The notes: generated from the sequence alone by a model not told the origin. Counted from the first letter of the stretch, positions 35,408-45,279 are shown. The stretch: 64,000 nucleotides of DNA from Tetragenococcus koreensis (GCF_003795145.1 NZ_CP027786.1:1-64000), one strand, 5' to 3'. Translations and numbers: made by a program.

Positions 35408-38400
35408 ATTACAGTTTGAAAACAATTTGATCCAGTACCTTACGACTGGTAAAGTCGCAGCACATACACAAAAGAATTTGATAGATGAACCCTTATCAGA
35501 TTATATATATCGTACAAAATTGTGGGAATATGAGCCTGAAATCAATTCGACAGAACAGCTTTGGGATAATTTTAAAAAAATTTTGGAACAACATAACCAA
35601 AGTACGTTGAATCACCCTTTAAGCAATATTGAGTTTAACCAAGTGAAAAAAATTATTTCTGATCTTAAAACACCTTATGAAGCAGGGCAATTTTTATATG
35701 GTCTTAATGGTGTTTCTCAAATCGAGATCGACTTGGATGATGGGCGTCATGTATTTCTTACTGTTTTTGACCAAAAACAGATCGGAGCCGGTGATACGGT
35801 CTACCAAATCGTCAATCAAATTGTGCGGGTACCTAAGATTACAGGGAAGCAAGAACGGATATTCGATACGACACTGTTGATCAACGGCCTCCCGATTATT
35901 CAAATCGAAGAAAAACGTGACACTCATGATGTGGATGAAGCTTTAAATCAAATGGAACAATATATTGATGAGCATCAGTATAGTGATATCTTTTCGACAG
36001 TGCAGATTCTCATTGGTATGACACCTAATAATGTCAAATATATGGCGAATACGACTATTGATAAATTCAATAAAGATTTTGCTTTTAATTGGCAACGCCG
36101 TAAGGACAATAGTATCGTACGCAATTGGAAAGAATTTGCTGATCTGATGTTGAGTATTCCTATGGTACACCAAATGGCTACGAATTATATGATCTTAGAC
36201 GGCACTCAAAATAAACAGATGTTAAAAGTGATGCGTCCTTATCAAGTCTATGCCACCCAAAGTGTTATTGAAAAAATCAAACAGACAGATTTTGATCTAG
36301 GGGTAAACAAATTGGGATATGTCTGGCATACTACCGGTTCAGGTAAGACGATCACAAGTTTCAAAACGGCTTGGCTTGCCAGTCGAATGCCTAAAGTAGA
36401 TAAAGTCGTTTTTGTCGTCGATCGTATTGCGTTGACCAAGCAAACTGATGAAAATTATCGAGCTTATGATCCAGATGGAAATATCGGAGATATAGGCGAA
36501 GGCAGTGTGCAAGCAACTGAATCGACCACGGATTTAAGTCGTAAATTAAAAAGCAAAGATAATAACATCGTTGTGACGTCTGTGCAGAAACTTGATACCT
36601 TAATCAAACGGAAGTCATTTAAAGCGCCTAATAAAAATATTATCTTTATTGTCGATGAGGCCCATCGTTCTACAGGGGGAGACAGTTTTGCCAATATCCA
36701 AAAAGCCTTTCCACGTTCCGCTTGGGTGGGATATACTGGTACACCGATGTTCGATGACTCGACCAATGGAATGCGCACCGAAGATATTTTTGGCCCTTTG
36801 CTTCATGCTTATACCATACGTGAGGCTATTGCAGACCGGAATGTTTTGGGATTTAAGGTCGATTTTGAAACAACGATCGATGAAAAAAGAATGAAAAAAG
36901 AATATCTGCCCGGCTTTTACAGAGAACGTTATCCTAAATGGACTGACCAACAAATTCAAGAAAAGATTGATCATTTAACTGCCGAAGATATGGATGATAC
37001 CATTCAGCCGAGTTTTTATGACGAAAATGAAGAACATGTCAAATTAGTAGTCGCAGATATTTTTAACAATTGGCGTAACCGTTCTAATGAAGGAAGATAT
37101 AATGCTCTATTTACGACTCACGTGGGTGGGGGAAAAGCCAGTACGCCAATGGCGATGATGTATTTTAGAGAATTTCAACGAGTGAATGCTGAAAATCAAA
37201 AAAATGGAAAACCAACTTTAAAAATTGCGATTACTTTTAGTCAGAACACTTCAAATAACAACACGATGTTACTGACTAATCAAGGACTTTTTGATGCGAT
37301 GAACGTTTATAATGCTGAATTTGGCACTAGCTTTGATATGTCGGATGTGTCAGGCTACACCCAAGATGTAGTAAGCCGTTTAAATAAAACAGCAACAGAC
37401 AAGCATTTCTTAGATTTGGTGATCGTCGTCGATCAACTATTAACTGGTTTTGATGCACCCGAAATGAATACTCTTTACGTTGATCGGACTCTACGCAATG
37501 CTGGTTTGATCCAAGCTTACTCACGTACAAATCGAATTGCAGATCTGCAAGAAAAACCATGGGGAAGAATCGTTAATTATCGATGGCCAGCACAAAATGA
37601 AAAATGGATGAATCGCGCCCTTGCAATTTATGCTAACAAGGATTCAGCTATTTTGTCAGACGAAGAAAGACGAAAAAATATTAAAGAAGACAATATTATT
37701 GCTAAATCCTTTAAAGAAGAATTTGATGAAGTGAAAAAAGTTGTAGACCAAATAGATCAATTGACTGATGGTTTTCAACAGTTGCCGCCAAGTGAAAAGA
37801 AAAAAGAACAAATGGTTGAATTAATCAAATCCTATAGTTCAGGGATGGCGAAGTTAAAACAGTACAAACCAGAGGAAGTTAACGGTGAAGATATTGGTTT
37901 TAATTACGACGATCCAGATCAGCTAATTCGAGCTTTGGGAATAACCGATGAACAGCATATTTCCCTAACCACTGTTTTAACAAATGAATTAAAGCAATAT
38001 ATGGCTAAATCGAAGAAAGTTCCTATTCAACAAATCGAATTACGCATGACTCATGTGAAAGATATAAAAATCGATTATGATTATTTGACTGAACTAGTTG
38101 AACAACTATTGAATGAAGTACACGAAAGAAAAATGATCGAAGCCAAAGTTACAAAAGAAAAAATCAGTCAGTTTGCCAATGGGTTGGAAGATCATAATTA
38201 TGCAGATAAGATCAAAAATGCAACGAATGCTATTATTAAGGGGTACTATCCGCCTGCAGGTTCAGATTTCCCATTCCCAGCTAAATTGAATGAAAGTGAA
38301 ACGGTCATTCAAGAAGCAAATAATGTGAGCCTAGATCGCCGGTTCCAAGATTTTCGTATTAAATGGGGGATTATTGATGTGGTTACCAGTGCGCAAATGC

Positions 38401-38600
38401 GAGAACTGTTCAGTAGCCATCGCTATAGCATGCAAGATTTAGATGACACTGGTCAAATTCGTGATATCATTGCCAAAGCAAGTAAAAGCTATCAGAACCT
38501 TGCTCATGATGAGAACGTGGTTAAACTGAGTAGAATTAAGTATCGAAATCAATTAAGAGATGCCATTTATAAATTAGCCGATGAAATAGTAGAAGTTTAA
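35400..38600 (+). CDS. hsdR: Type I restriction enzyme R subunit
   Basis: 1066 residues. The N-terminal nuclease region ends near PIIQIEEKRD (the D...E-x-K signature, ~160-190). The SF2 translocase has Walker A WHTTGSGKTITSF near 305, DEAH box IFIVDEAHRST near 420 and SRTNRIAD (motif VI) near 705. The C-terminal helical domain binds the methylase core. The length fits the EcoR124I-like (type IC) group. HsdR cuts DNA after ATP-dependent translocation when both strands of the site are unmethylated. Confidence 0.95.
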   Translation: MNELQFENNLIQYLTTGKVAAHTQKNLIDEPLSDYIYRTKLWEYEPEINSTEQLWDNFKKILEQHNQSTLNHPLSNIEFNQVKKIISDLKTPYEAGQFLYGLNGVSQIEIDLDDGRHVFLTVFDQKQIGAGDTVYQIVNQIVRVPKITGKQERIFDTTLLINGLPIIQIEEKRDTHDVDEALNQMEQYIDEHQYSDIFSTVQILIGMTPNNVKYMANTTIDKFNKDFAFNWQRRKDNSIVRNWKEFADLMLSIPMVHQMATNYMILDGTQNKQMLKVMRPYQVYATQSVIEKIKQTDFDLGVNKLGYVWHTTGSGKTITSFKTAWLASRMPKVDKVVFVVDRIALTKQTDENYRAYDPDGNIGDIGEGSVQATESTTDLSRKLKSKDNNIVVTSVQKLDTLIKRKSFKAPNKNIIFIVDEAHRSTGGDSFANIQKAFPRSAWVGYTGTPMFDDSTNGMRTEDIFGPLLHAYTIREAIADRNVLGFKVDFETTIDEKRMKKEYLPGFYRERYPKWTDQQIQEKIDHLTAEDMDDTIQPSFYDENEEHVKLVVADIFNNWRNRSNEGRYNALFTTHVGGGKASTPMAMMYFREFQRVNAENQKNGKPTLKIAITFSQNTSNNNTMLLTNQGLFDAMNVYNAEFGTSFDMSDVSGYTQDVVSRLNKTATDKHFLDLVIVVDQLLTGFDAPEMNTLYVDRTLRNAGLIQAYSRTNRIADLQEKPWGRIVNYRWPAQNEKWMNRALAIYANKDSAILSDEERRKNIKEDNIIAKSFKEEFDEVKKVVDQIDQLTDGFQQLPPSEKKKEQMVELIKSYSSGMAKLKQYKPEEVNGEDIGFNYDDPDQLIRALGITDEQHISLTTVLTNELKQYMAKSKKVPIQQIELRMTHVKDIKIDYDYLTELVEQLLNEVHERKMIEAKVTKEKISQFANGLEDHNYADKIKNATNAIIKGYYPPAGSDFPFPAKLNESETVIQEANNVSLDRRFQDFRIKWGIIDVVTSAQMRELFSSHRYSMQDLDDTGQIRDIIAKASKSYQNLAHDENVVKLSRIKYRNQLRDAIYKLADEIVEV

Positions 38601-38669
38601 TAAATTTATGGTTTATATAAAATTTGTTTCTAAAATAAAAAAAACAGCTTGAAACGAAAGGATAAGGCT

Positions 38670-39680
38670 ATGGCAAATGAAATAATACTATACAACACAG
38701 AAGATGGACAAACCAAGGTTGAACTTCACCTGAACGAGGGTACAGTCTGGTTATCCGAGCTTGAGATCGCAGAGTTGTTTCAAACAACAAGACAAAATAT
38801 TAATAAACATATAAAGGCGATTATAACTGATGGTGAGCTTGACGAAGAAATGGTTAGCAACTATCAGTTGCTAACCACTAAACATGGGGCCATGGAAAGT
38901 AAAACACAAACAAAAGAAGTTAAGTTTTACAATTTAGATATGATTCTCGCAATTGGCTACCGAGTACGTTCAGCACGTGGTGCGCAATTTAGACGGTATG
39001 CTTCGACTGTATTGAAAGAATATCTCATTGAAGGAGCTGTGTTAGATACTGACAAGTTAACGGATAATTTAACTTATTTCAAAAAGTTGCAAAAACGTAT
39101 TCGAGATATTCGATCGAGTGAACGATTGTTTTATCAACAAGTTTTAGATATATTTGCAACAAGTATTGATTATAATGGGACAAGTGAGGTAGCACGAGAG
39201 TTCTTTCAAACTGTACAAAACAAAATGCTTTATGCGGTTACAGGACAAACAGCTCCAGAATTGATCTTCTCGCGTTTGGATGCGACAAAAAATGATTTAG
39301 GTTTAACAACATATAAAAGTAATTATCCGCGAAAATCTGATTTGAAGATTTCTAAGAATTATCTTGATGAAAAAGAACTTAATCGATTAAATTTGATTGT
39401 TTCCGGGTATTTGGATGCTGCCGAGTATCAAGCAGAAACACAAACGACAATGACAATGGCGGATTGGAAAGAAGAATTGGATAGATACCTCACCTACCAA
39501 CGTGCCGATATTCTTGAAGGTAGAGGATCCGTAAGCCGTAGGTCAGCTAATGATAAAATCGATAAAGAATATGAAAAATATCAAATAGAGCATCATGAAA
39601 TAACCAAAGTCGATGAAGATTATTTCAAAGCTTTGACTAATGACATTAAACATTTGAAAGGAAACAACAATGACAGATAA
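38670..39680 (+). CDS. RhuM family protein
   Basis: 336 residues from ATG 38670 behind CGAAAGGA; the frame opens seven codons earlier without a site. The N-terminal part has a helix-turn-helix-like segment (WLSELEIAELFQTTRQNINKHI), then the RhuM core (VKFYNLDMILAIGYRVRSARGAQFRRYA) and a C-terminal helical region. RhuM (COG3943) was first found on a Salmonella pathogenicity island; its biochemical role is unknown, and it is often encoded inside type I RM operons. Here it overlaps hsdS by 11 bases and so must be co-expressed with it. Confidence 0.9.
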   Translation: MANEIILYNTEDGQTKVELHLNEGTVWLSELEIAELFQTTRQNINKHIKAIITDGELDEEMVSNYQLLTTKHGAMESKTQTKEVKFYNLDMILAIGYRVRSARGAQFRRYASTVLKEYLIEGAVLDTDKLTDNLTYFKKLQKRIRDIRSSERLFYQQVLDIFATSIDYNGTSEVAREFFQTVQNKMLYAVTGQTAPELIFSRLDATKNDLGLTTYKSNYPRKSDLKISKNYLDEKELNRLNLIVSGYLDAAEYQAETQTTMTMADWKEELDRYLTYQRADILEGRGSVSRRSANDKIDKEYEKYQIEHHEITKVDEDYFKALTNDIKHLKGNNNDR

Positions 39681-40824
39681 GAAAATTGGTACACCTAAAT
39701 TAAGATTCCCAGGCTTTACGGATGAGTGGAAACAGCGTAAGTTAAAAGATGTCATTGAACTTGAGCTAAAGGGAACAGCAAAAGCTAAAATGTCTGGTTA
39801 TGAAAGTGTTTATCTTGAAACTAATTATTTAAATGGAGGAAATATTTCGTATGTTGATTCACCTAGCAATGTTGATAAAAACGATGTGTTAATTCTCTGG
39901 GACGGCTCACAAGCAGGAACGATATATCATGGCTTCAAAGGCGCTTTAGGTTCAACTTTAAAAGCATTTAAACCTAAAAGTTCTGGGGAATTTCTATATC
40001 AATATTTAAAACGAAACCAACAAATAATTTATGATAATTATCGAACACCTAATATTCCGCATGTCATAAAAACTTTTTCCGATGAATTTTCTATTAGTGT
40101 TCCGAGCAATAAGGAGCAACAGAGAATTGGAAGATTTTTTCATCAATTAGACATTACTATTGCCCTTCATCAGCGTGAATTAGAACATTTAAAATTAAGA
40201 AAAAGTGGTCTACTTCAAAAAATGTTTCCAAAAAATGGAGAGAAGTTTCCAGAAGTTCGTTTTCCAGGCTTTACAGACGATTGGAAACAGTGTAAGTTGG
40301 GAGAACTTGGAACAGTTGCTATGAACAAGCGTATATTTAAAAATCAAACAAGTAGTGAAGGTGATGTTCCTTTTTATAAAATTGGTACATTTGGCGGTGA
40401 ACCAGATTCTTTTATTCCTCGCCAATTATTTGAGGAGTATAAAGAAAAGTTTCCATATCCGGAAGTGGGGGATATATTAATTTCTGCATCTGGGAGTATA
40501 GGAAGAGCTATTGAATATACAGGGAAAGACGAATATTTTCAAGATAGCAATATTGTTTGGCTAAAGCATGATAATAGACTCGAAAACACATTTTTAAAAC
40601 AGTTTTATTCCATAGTAAAGTGGCAGGGATTAGAAGGCAGTACTATTAAAAGACTTTATAATAAAAATATTCTTAATACCAAGATCAATGTACCATCAAT
40701 TGCAGAACAACAAAAAATTGGATTATTTTTCAAACAACTCGATGATGCTATTACTCTTCATCGGCGTAGACTTCATCATATGAAATTGCGCAAAAAGGCA
40801 TTATTACAACAAATGTTTGTTTAA
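39670..40824 (+). CDS. hsdS: Type I specificity subunit with two target-recognition domains
   Basis: 384 residues. Two tandem halves, each starting with PGFTD(E/D)WKQ (near residues 15 and 200) and each ending in an LHxRxLxHxKLRKxxLLQ helical spacer (~165 and ~370), show the standard two-TRD layout. The two halves determine the two parts of a split DNA target. The gene starts within rhuM and its 3' end runs into the broken fic gene. The start of each half carries a direct repeat (39697-39738 and 40251-40296), which can serve for TRD exchange by homologous recombination. Confidence 0.93.
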   Translation: MTDKKIGTPKLRFPGFTDEWKQRKLKDVIELELKGTAKAKMSGYESVYLETNYLNGGNISYVDSPSNVDKNDVLILWDGSQAGTIYHGFKGALGSTLKAFKPKSSGEFLYQYLKRNQQIIYDNYRTPNIPHVIKTFSDEFSISVPSNKEQQRIGRFFHQLDITIALHQRELEHLKLRKSGLLQKMFPKNGEKFPEVRFPGFTDDWKQCKLGELGTVAMNKRIFKNQTSSEGDVPFYKIGTFGGEPDSFIPRQLFEEYKEKFPYPEVGDILISASGSIGRAIEYTGKDEYFQDSNIVWLKHDNRLENTFLKQFYSIVKWQGLEGSTIKRLYNKNILNTKINVPSIAEQQKIGLFFKQLDDAITLHRRRLHHMKLRKKALLQQMFV

Positions 40825-41433
40825 AAATTTTACCAGTGATGCTGAATTTGCGAGAAAAGAGGAGCGCATTACTAAAATAAAAGCAAAAGAACTTTATGAT
40901 AAAGGGTACATGGATCAGGTAGAAGTAGTAATCTTCAAGGGTTTAGCACAGTTTCATCGTTTTCTTTTTTCAGAAGCTTATGATTTTGTAGGTGAAGTCT
41001 GAACTGTAAATATAGTGAAGGGAAATTTACGCTTTGCACTAATGATGTATTTAGAGACTGCTTTAAAGAGTGTAGGTAAAATGTCACAGGACAATTTCGT
41101 TAAAATTGTCGAGAAGTACGTGGAGATGCACATCGTTCATTCTTTTTGAGAAGGTAACAGCAGGGCGATGCGAATTTGGCTAGATTTGATTCTAAAAAAG
41201 AACTCAGTTAAGTAATCGAATGGTCAAAAGTAGACAAAGCAGATTATTTTCCAGCAATGGGACGTAGTCCAATTAAAGATGTGGAAGTCAAAGTACTGCT
41301 GAAACAAGTCTTGACAAATGAAATTAATGGTCGAGAGGTTTATATGAAAGGCATTGATCAAAGTTATTACTATGAAGGGTATATGTTATTTAAAGTAGAA
41401 GTATTAAAGGAGACTAACAATGGCAAAGAATAA
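40817..41433 (+). pseudogene. fic: Broken Fic-domain AMPylase/toxin-like gene
   Basis: Translating in frame gives a recognisable Fic protein: FTSDAEFARKEERI, then AQFHRFLFSEAYDFVGEV, a TGA at 41000, TVNIVKGNLRF...LMMYLETAL, the catalytic motif HSF-stop-EGNSRAMRIWLDLILKK (normally HPFxEGNGR) with TGA at 41147-41149, then a one-base frameshift near 41203, a TAA, and SPIKDVEVKVLLKQ...YYYEGYMLFKVE to a stop at 41433. Two stops and a frameshift plus Gly to Ser in the motif make it dead. It overlaps the end of hsdS and the start of hsdM, showing that it was once a coupled gene in the hsd operon. Confidence 0.85.
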
Positions 41434-43015
41434 TTTACAATCAATTTCTAGCAGACTTTGGGCAATGGCAAACGAATTACGAGGGAACATGGATGCAGGA
41501 GAATTTAAAAATTATATTTTAGCATTCTTATTCTACCGTTATTTGTCGGAACACCAAGAAGAATATTTAGTAACGAATAATGTAATAGATATTCCAGAAG
41601 ATTCCTCAGTTAATGAAGCCTACATAGTGGAGGCTTCTGGAGAAGACTTACCGGATTATTTAGACGATATATCTTCAAGTTTAGGGTATGCTATTGAACC
41701 AGAGGATACTTGGGTTTCCCTCAACGAAAGAATTGATCATTCTCAAGTGATTCCAAGTGATTATCAAACCATTTTTGATAATTTCAATAAGAATGCAGAG
41801 TTAAACCAAGATGCTGCTCGAGATTTTAGAGGTATATTTAACGATATCAATCTAGGAGATTCACGCTTAGGCAGTTCTACAACGGCTCGTGCAAAATCTC
41901 TAAATAATATTGTGAAATTGGTGGATGAGATTGAGTACAAAAATGGGGAAGGAAAAGACATTTTAGGTGAAATCTATGAATACTTAATTGGCCAATTTGC
42001 TGCTAGTGCTGGAAAAAAAGGTGGAGAGTTCTATACTCCTTATCCCGTCAGTAAAATTTTGGCTAAAATTGTAACAGCTAATGCTGAATCATCAAAAGAT
42101 ACTTTCACTGTTTATGACCCAACAATGGGAAGTGGATCTTTGTTGCTTACAGTAGGTGATGAATTGCCTGACGACAGCACGGATGGCGCGATTAAGTATT
42201 ATGGACAGGAGCTCAATACAACGACCTATAACTTGGCTCGAATGAATTTGATGATGCATGATACAACTTATAATAATATGTTTTTGAGCAATGCGGATAC
42301 TTTAGAAAGCGATTGGCCAGATGGTCCAGATGAAAAAGGAATTGATAGGCCAAGAAGCTTTGATGCTGTAGTTGCCAATCCTCCATATTCTGCGCATTGG
42401 GACAATGCGGAAACAAAGTTGAAAGATCCTCGTTTTAGCGAATATGGGAAATTAGCACCTGCTTCAAAGGCTGACTTCGCATTTGTACTGCATAGCATTT
42501 ATCACTTAAATCATAAAGGGACTATGGCAATTGTTTTACCACATGGAGTACTCTTTCGCGGAGGCGCAGAAGGTAAAATCCGCCAAACTCTGATTGAGAA
42601 AAACTATTTGGATACAGTAATTGGTTTACCATCAAAATTGTTTTACGGAACCAGTATTCCAACAACCATTTTAGTTTTTAAGAAAGATAAAGAAAATAAA
42701 GATATTCTTTTTATTGATGGGAGTAATGAGTTTGAGAAAGGTAAAAATCAAAATAACTTAAGTAATAAAAATATTGATAAAATCGTGAATACTTTTAACT
42801 CCCGTAAAGATGTCGATAAATATGCGCATGTGGCTCCGATCGAAGAAATCAAAGAAAACGATTTTAACTTGAATATTCCTCGGTATGTGGATACTTTTGA
42901 AGAAGAGGAACCAATTGATTTAGAGGAAGTAAATAAACTCATCGAACAAGATAACGCGGAAATTGCCAAATTGGAAGCTGAAATCGATGAACAATTGAGA
43001 ATGTTAGGAGTATAG
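41420..43015 (+). CDS. hsdM: Type I N6-adenine DNA methyltransferase subunit (catalytically intact)
   Basis: 531 residues. The N-terminal helical domain (~1-170) leads to the methylase domain with SAM-binding motif I YDPTMGSGSLLL (D233) and catalytic motif IV VVANPPYSA (NPPY at 320-323). The C-terminal coiled coil binds HsdS. Two HsdM and one HsdS form the methylase that protects host sites and, with HsdR, the nuclease. Start ATG is behind AAAGGAG, inside the 3' end of the fic remnant. A paralogue follows after 13 bases. Confidence 0.95.
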   Translation: MAKNNLQSISSRLWAMANELRGNMDAGEFKNYILAFLFYRYLSEHQEEYLVTNNVIDIPEDSSVNEAYIVEASGEDLPDYLDDISSSLGYAIEPEDTWVSLNERIDHSQVIPSDYQTIFDNFNKNAELNQDAARDFRGIFNDINLGDSRLGSSTTARAKSLNNIVKLVDEIEYKNGEGKDILGEIYEYLIGQFAASAGKKGGEFYTPYPVSKILAKIVTANAESSKDTFTVYDPTMGSGSLLLTVGDELPDDSTDGAIKYYGQELNTTTYNLARMNLMMHDTTYNNMFLSNADTLESDWPDGPDEKGIDRPRSFDAVVANPPYSAHWDNAETKLKDPRFSEYGKLAPASKADFAFVLHSIYHLNHKGTMAIVLPHGVLFRGGAEGKIRQTLIEKNYLDTVIGLPSKLFYGTSIPTTILVFKKDKENKDILFIDGSNEFEKGKNQNNLSNKNIDKIVNTFNSRKDVDKYAHVAPIEEIKENDFNLNIPRYVDTFEEEEPIDLEEVNKLIEQDNAEIAKLEAEIDEQLRMLGV

Positions 43016-43028
43016 AAAGGAGACAACT

Positions 43029-44666
43029 ATGGAGATTGGTTTTGAACAAATTTGGTTGCAAATTGAAAGTAATAAAATCGAAAGCATGACTGTCTCCGAG
43101 TATAAGAATTATGTTTTAGGTTTCTTGTTTTATCGTTATTTGTCTGTTAACCAAGAACGCTATTTGATTGAAAATAATGTGTTGGATATTGCAAAAAATG
43201 AATGCGTAAATGAAGTGTATTTGCGTGAGGCAATTGGTCATGATTTAGGAGATTACCTTGATGATATTTCCTCAAGTCTTGGCTATGCGATTGAACCAGA
43301 AGACACTTGGGAGTCATTGATTAGGAAGATAGATAATAGTACCTTGCAAGCAAGTGATTATCAAACCATTTTTGATCACTTCGAGAAAAATTCACAGTTA
43401 AACATTGAAGCTGCAAGTTATTTCTCCGGTATTTTTGATGATGTGAACATAAGTGATCCTAGGTTAGGAACAAATACTACATGCCGTGCAAGATCACTTA
43501 CAAAAATAGTAAGAACTATTGATGAACTTAGCTTTGAAAATTCAAATGGGCAAGTAATGGTACATAGCCTCTTTGAAAACTTGATTGAACAATTCGCAAA
43601 TTCAGCTGGGAAAAGTGGTGGAGAGTTCTATACGTCCCATTCAGTTTCAACGTTATTAGGGAAACTTGTTACAGATGGGGTGCCTGTGCGAGATAATACA
43701 TTTATGGGTTATGATATGTCATCTGGCTCAGGATCCACCTTGCTTGCATTAAAAAAGGAAGTACCTGACGAGGACCGTTCTGGCGCTGTGAAACTTTATG
43801 GGACTGAAAAAGAGCTGACTACTTATAACCTATCTCGTATGAATTTGTTGATTGGTGGGATGTCGTATAAAAATACCCGATTAAACAATGCAGATACTTT
43901 AGGCGCTGATTGGCCAGATGGTTCGGATGAACTTGAGAACAATCAACCACGTGTGTTCGATGCAGTAGTTTCCGATATACAATTTTCTGCGAATTGGTAT
44001 GCTTCGTCATCACTAATGAAAGATCCTCGCTTTAGCGAATATGGGAAATTAGCGCCAAAAGGAACGGCGGATTATGCTTTTGTTTTGCATGGATTATATC
44101 ATCTTGATAAAGAAGGAACGATGGCGGTTGTACTGCCACAAGGTGTTTTGTTTCGAGGTGGGGTGCCAGGGCAATCTGGTGCCCAAGCAGAGTCGTTTAT
44201 TCGGAAAAATCTAATTGAGCATCCAAGTGGGAATAGAATTCATGCTGTAATTGGTTTGCCAGAAAACATTATGTTTGCAGCAAAAGGGAAGAAATCAGTT
44301 GCTGTAACCATAGTTGTCTTTAAGAAAAAAAGTTCGTCCAATGATATTTTATTTATTGATGCAAAAGATGACTTTGAAAAGGGCAAGAATCGGAACTATC
44401 TAACTGGTGAAATTCTCGACAAAATTATTCAGACATACAGTAATCGGATAAATGTAGATAAATATGCACATTTGGCTTCAATTGAGGAAATACGTGAAAA
44501 TGAGTATAATCTTAACATATCAAGATATGTCGATAATTTTAAAGAAGAAGCCCCAATTGATTTGGACGAAGTTGAATGGCTACTCGAAGAGGATGATGCA
44601 GCTATTGCAAAGGCCAAAACAGAAATTAACCAGGCATTGGTTCTACTTGGTATTAAAAAATTATAG
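43029..44666 (+). CDS. HsdM paralogue with lost catalytic motif (pseudo-methylase)
   Basis: 545 residues, co-linear with the upstream HsdM (for example YLDDISSSLGYAIEPEDTW and MKDPRFSEYGKLAP are shared). Motif I is changed to YDMSSGSGSTLL: D229 and GSG are kept but the Pro is lost. Motif IV, NPPY in active enzymes, reads DIQF (residues 316-319, VVSDIQFSA), so N6-adenine methylation cannot be expected. The open frame is intact over its length and the ribosome-binding site AGAAAGGAGA is good, so it appears to be maintained. It may pair with the active HsdM as a structural partner, or be a recent duplicate on the way to loss. Confidence 0.88.
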   Translation: MEIGFEQIWLQIESNKIESMTVSEYKNYVLGFLFYRYLSVNQERYLIENNVLDIAKNECVNEVYLREAIGHDLGDYLDDISSSLGYAIEPEDTWESLIRKIDNSTLQASDYQTIFDHFEKNSQLNIEAASYFSGIFDDVNISDPRLGTNTTCRARSLTKIVRTIDELSFENSNGQVMVHSLFENLIEQFANSAGKSGGEFYTSHSVSTLLGKLVTDGVPVRDNTFMGYDMSSGSGSTLLALKKEVPDEDRSGAVKLYGTEKELTTYNLSRMNLLIGGMSYKNTRLNNADTLGADWPDGSDELENNQPRVFDAVVSDIQFSANWYASSSLMKDPRFSEYGKLAPKGTADYAFVLHGLYHLDKEGTMAVVLPQGVLFRGGVPGQSGAQAESFIRKNLIEHPSGNRIHAVIGLPENIMFAAKGKKSVAVTIVVFKKKSSSNDILFIDAKDDFEKGKNRNYLTGEILDKIIQTYSNRINVDKYAHLASIEEIRENEYNLNISRYVDNFKEEAPIDLDEVEWLLEEDDAAIAKAKTEINQALVLLGIKKL

Positions 44667-44689
44667 AGAAGGGTCCTTGGCTTTTCTTA

Positions 44690-45279
44690 CCTACGCTAAG
44701 TGGGAATAGCGAAAGTTTGAACATGTTTTTGAATTTCCCATTTCAACGAATTCGTTGTCAAGATCAAAGTTAAATTATGATGAAGTTGAGAACAAAAGCA
44801 TTCATTATGGTGATCTTTTGGATAATTATGGTTCAATTCTCGATGTGAGAAAAGACTGGATACCATTCATCACTAATGGAACAATTCATAGATATAAGTC
44901 TCAATTATTTGAAAACGTTGATATGATATTGGTCGACACCGCTGAAAATGAAACTATTGGAAAGGCAGTAGAAGTCAATGGAATCAACAATAAGTATATT
45001 GTAGCTGGCCTTTACACTATAGTGGCTAGACCAATTAAAAAGAAAGTTAAGTATTTTATGGGAAATCATATCAATTCTCATATTTATCACAAACAGCTTC
45101 TACATTTAATGTATGGTACAAAAGTATCATCTATTAGTAAGAGCAATTTTCAAAGGACGATAGTAAGTTATCCTAAAAATTTTAACGAGCAAAGAAAAAT
45201 TGGCTTGTTTTTTAAACAAATCGACAATGCTATTACTCTTCATCAGCATAGGTTCTTAATTAAAATAAAAAAGAGGTAA
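44690..45279 (+). pseudogene. Decayed HsdS fragment (single TRD)
   Basis: In frame the sequence reads LTYAKWE-stop-RKFEHVFEFPIST, where the KLRFPxFTxxWEQRK start of an S half is degraded and Gln has become TAG (44707-44709). An open frame then covers a TRD (NYDEVENKSIHYGDLLDNYGS...) and ends in EQRKIGLFFKQIDNAITLHQHR, the central spacer, at 45279. It could still be a source of sequence for exchange with hsdS. An internal start (TTG 44755) could allow 174 residues to be made. Confidence 0.75.

Noticed and set aside
44464-44709. 81-codon plus-strand ORF overlapping the end of the second hsdM
   Set aside because: It is out of frame with the methylase and the S fragment and shows no protein-like pattern.
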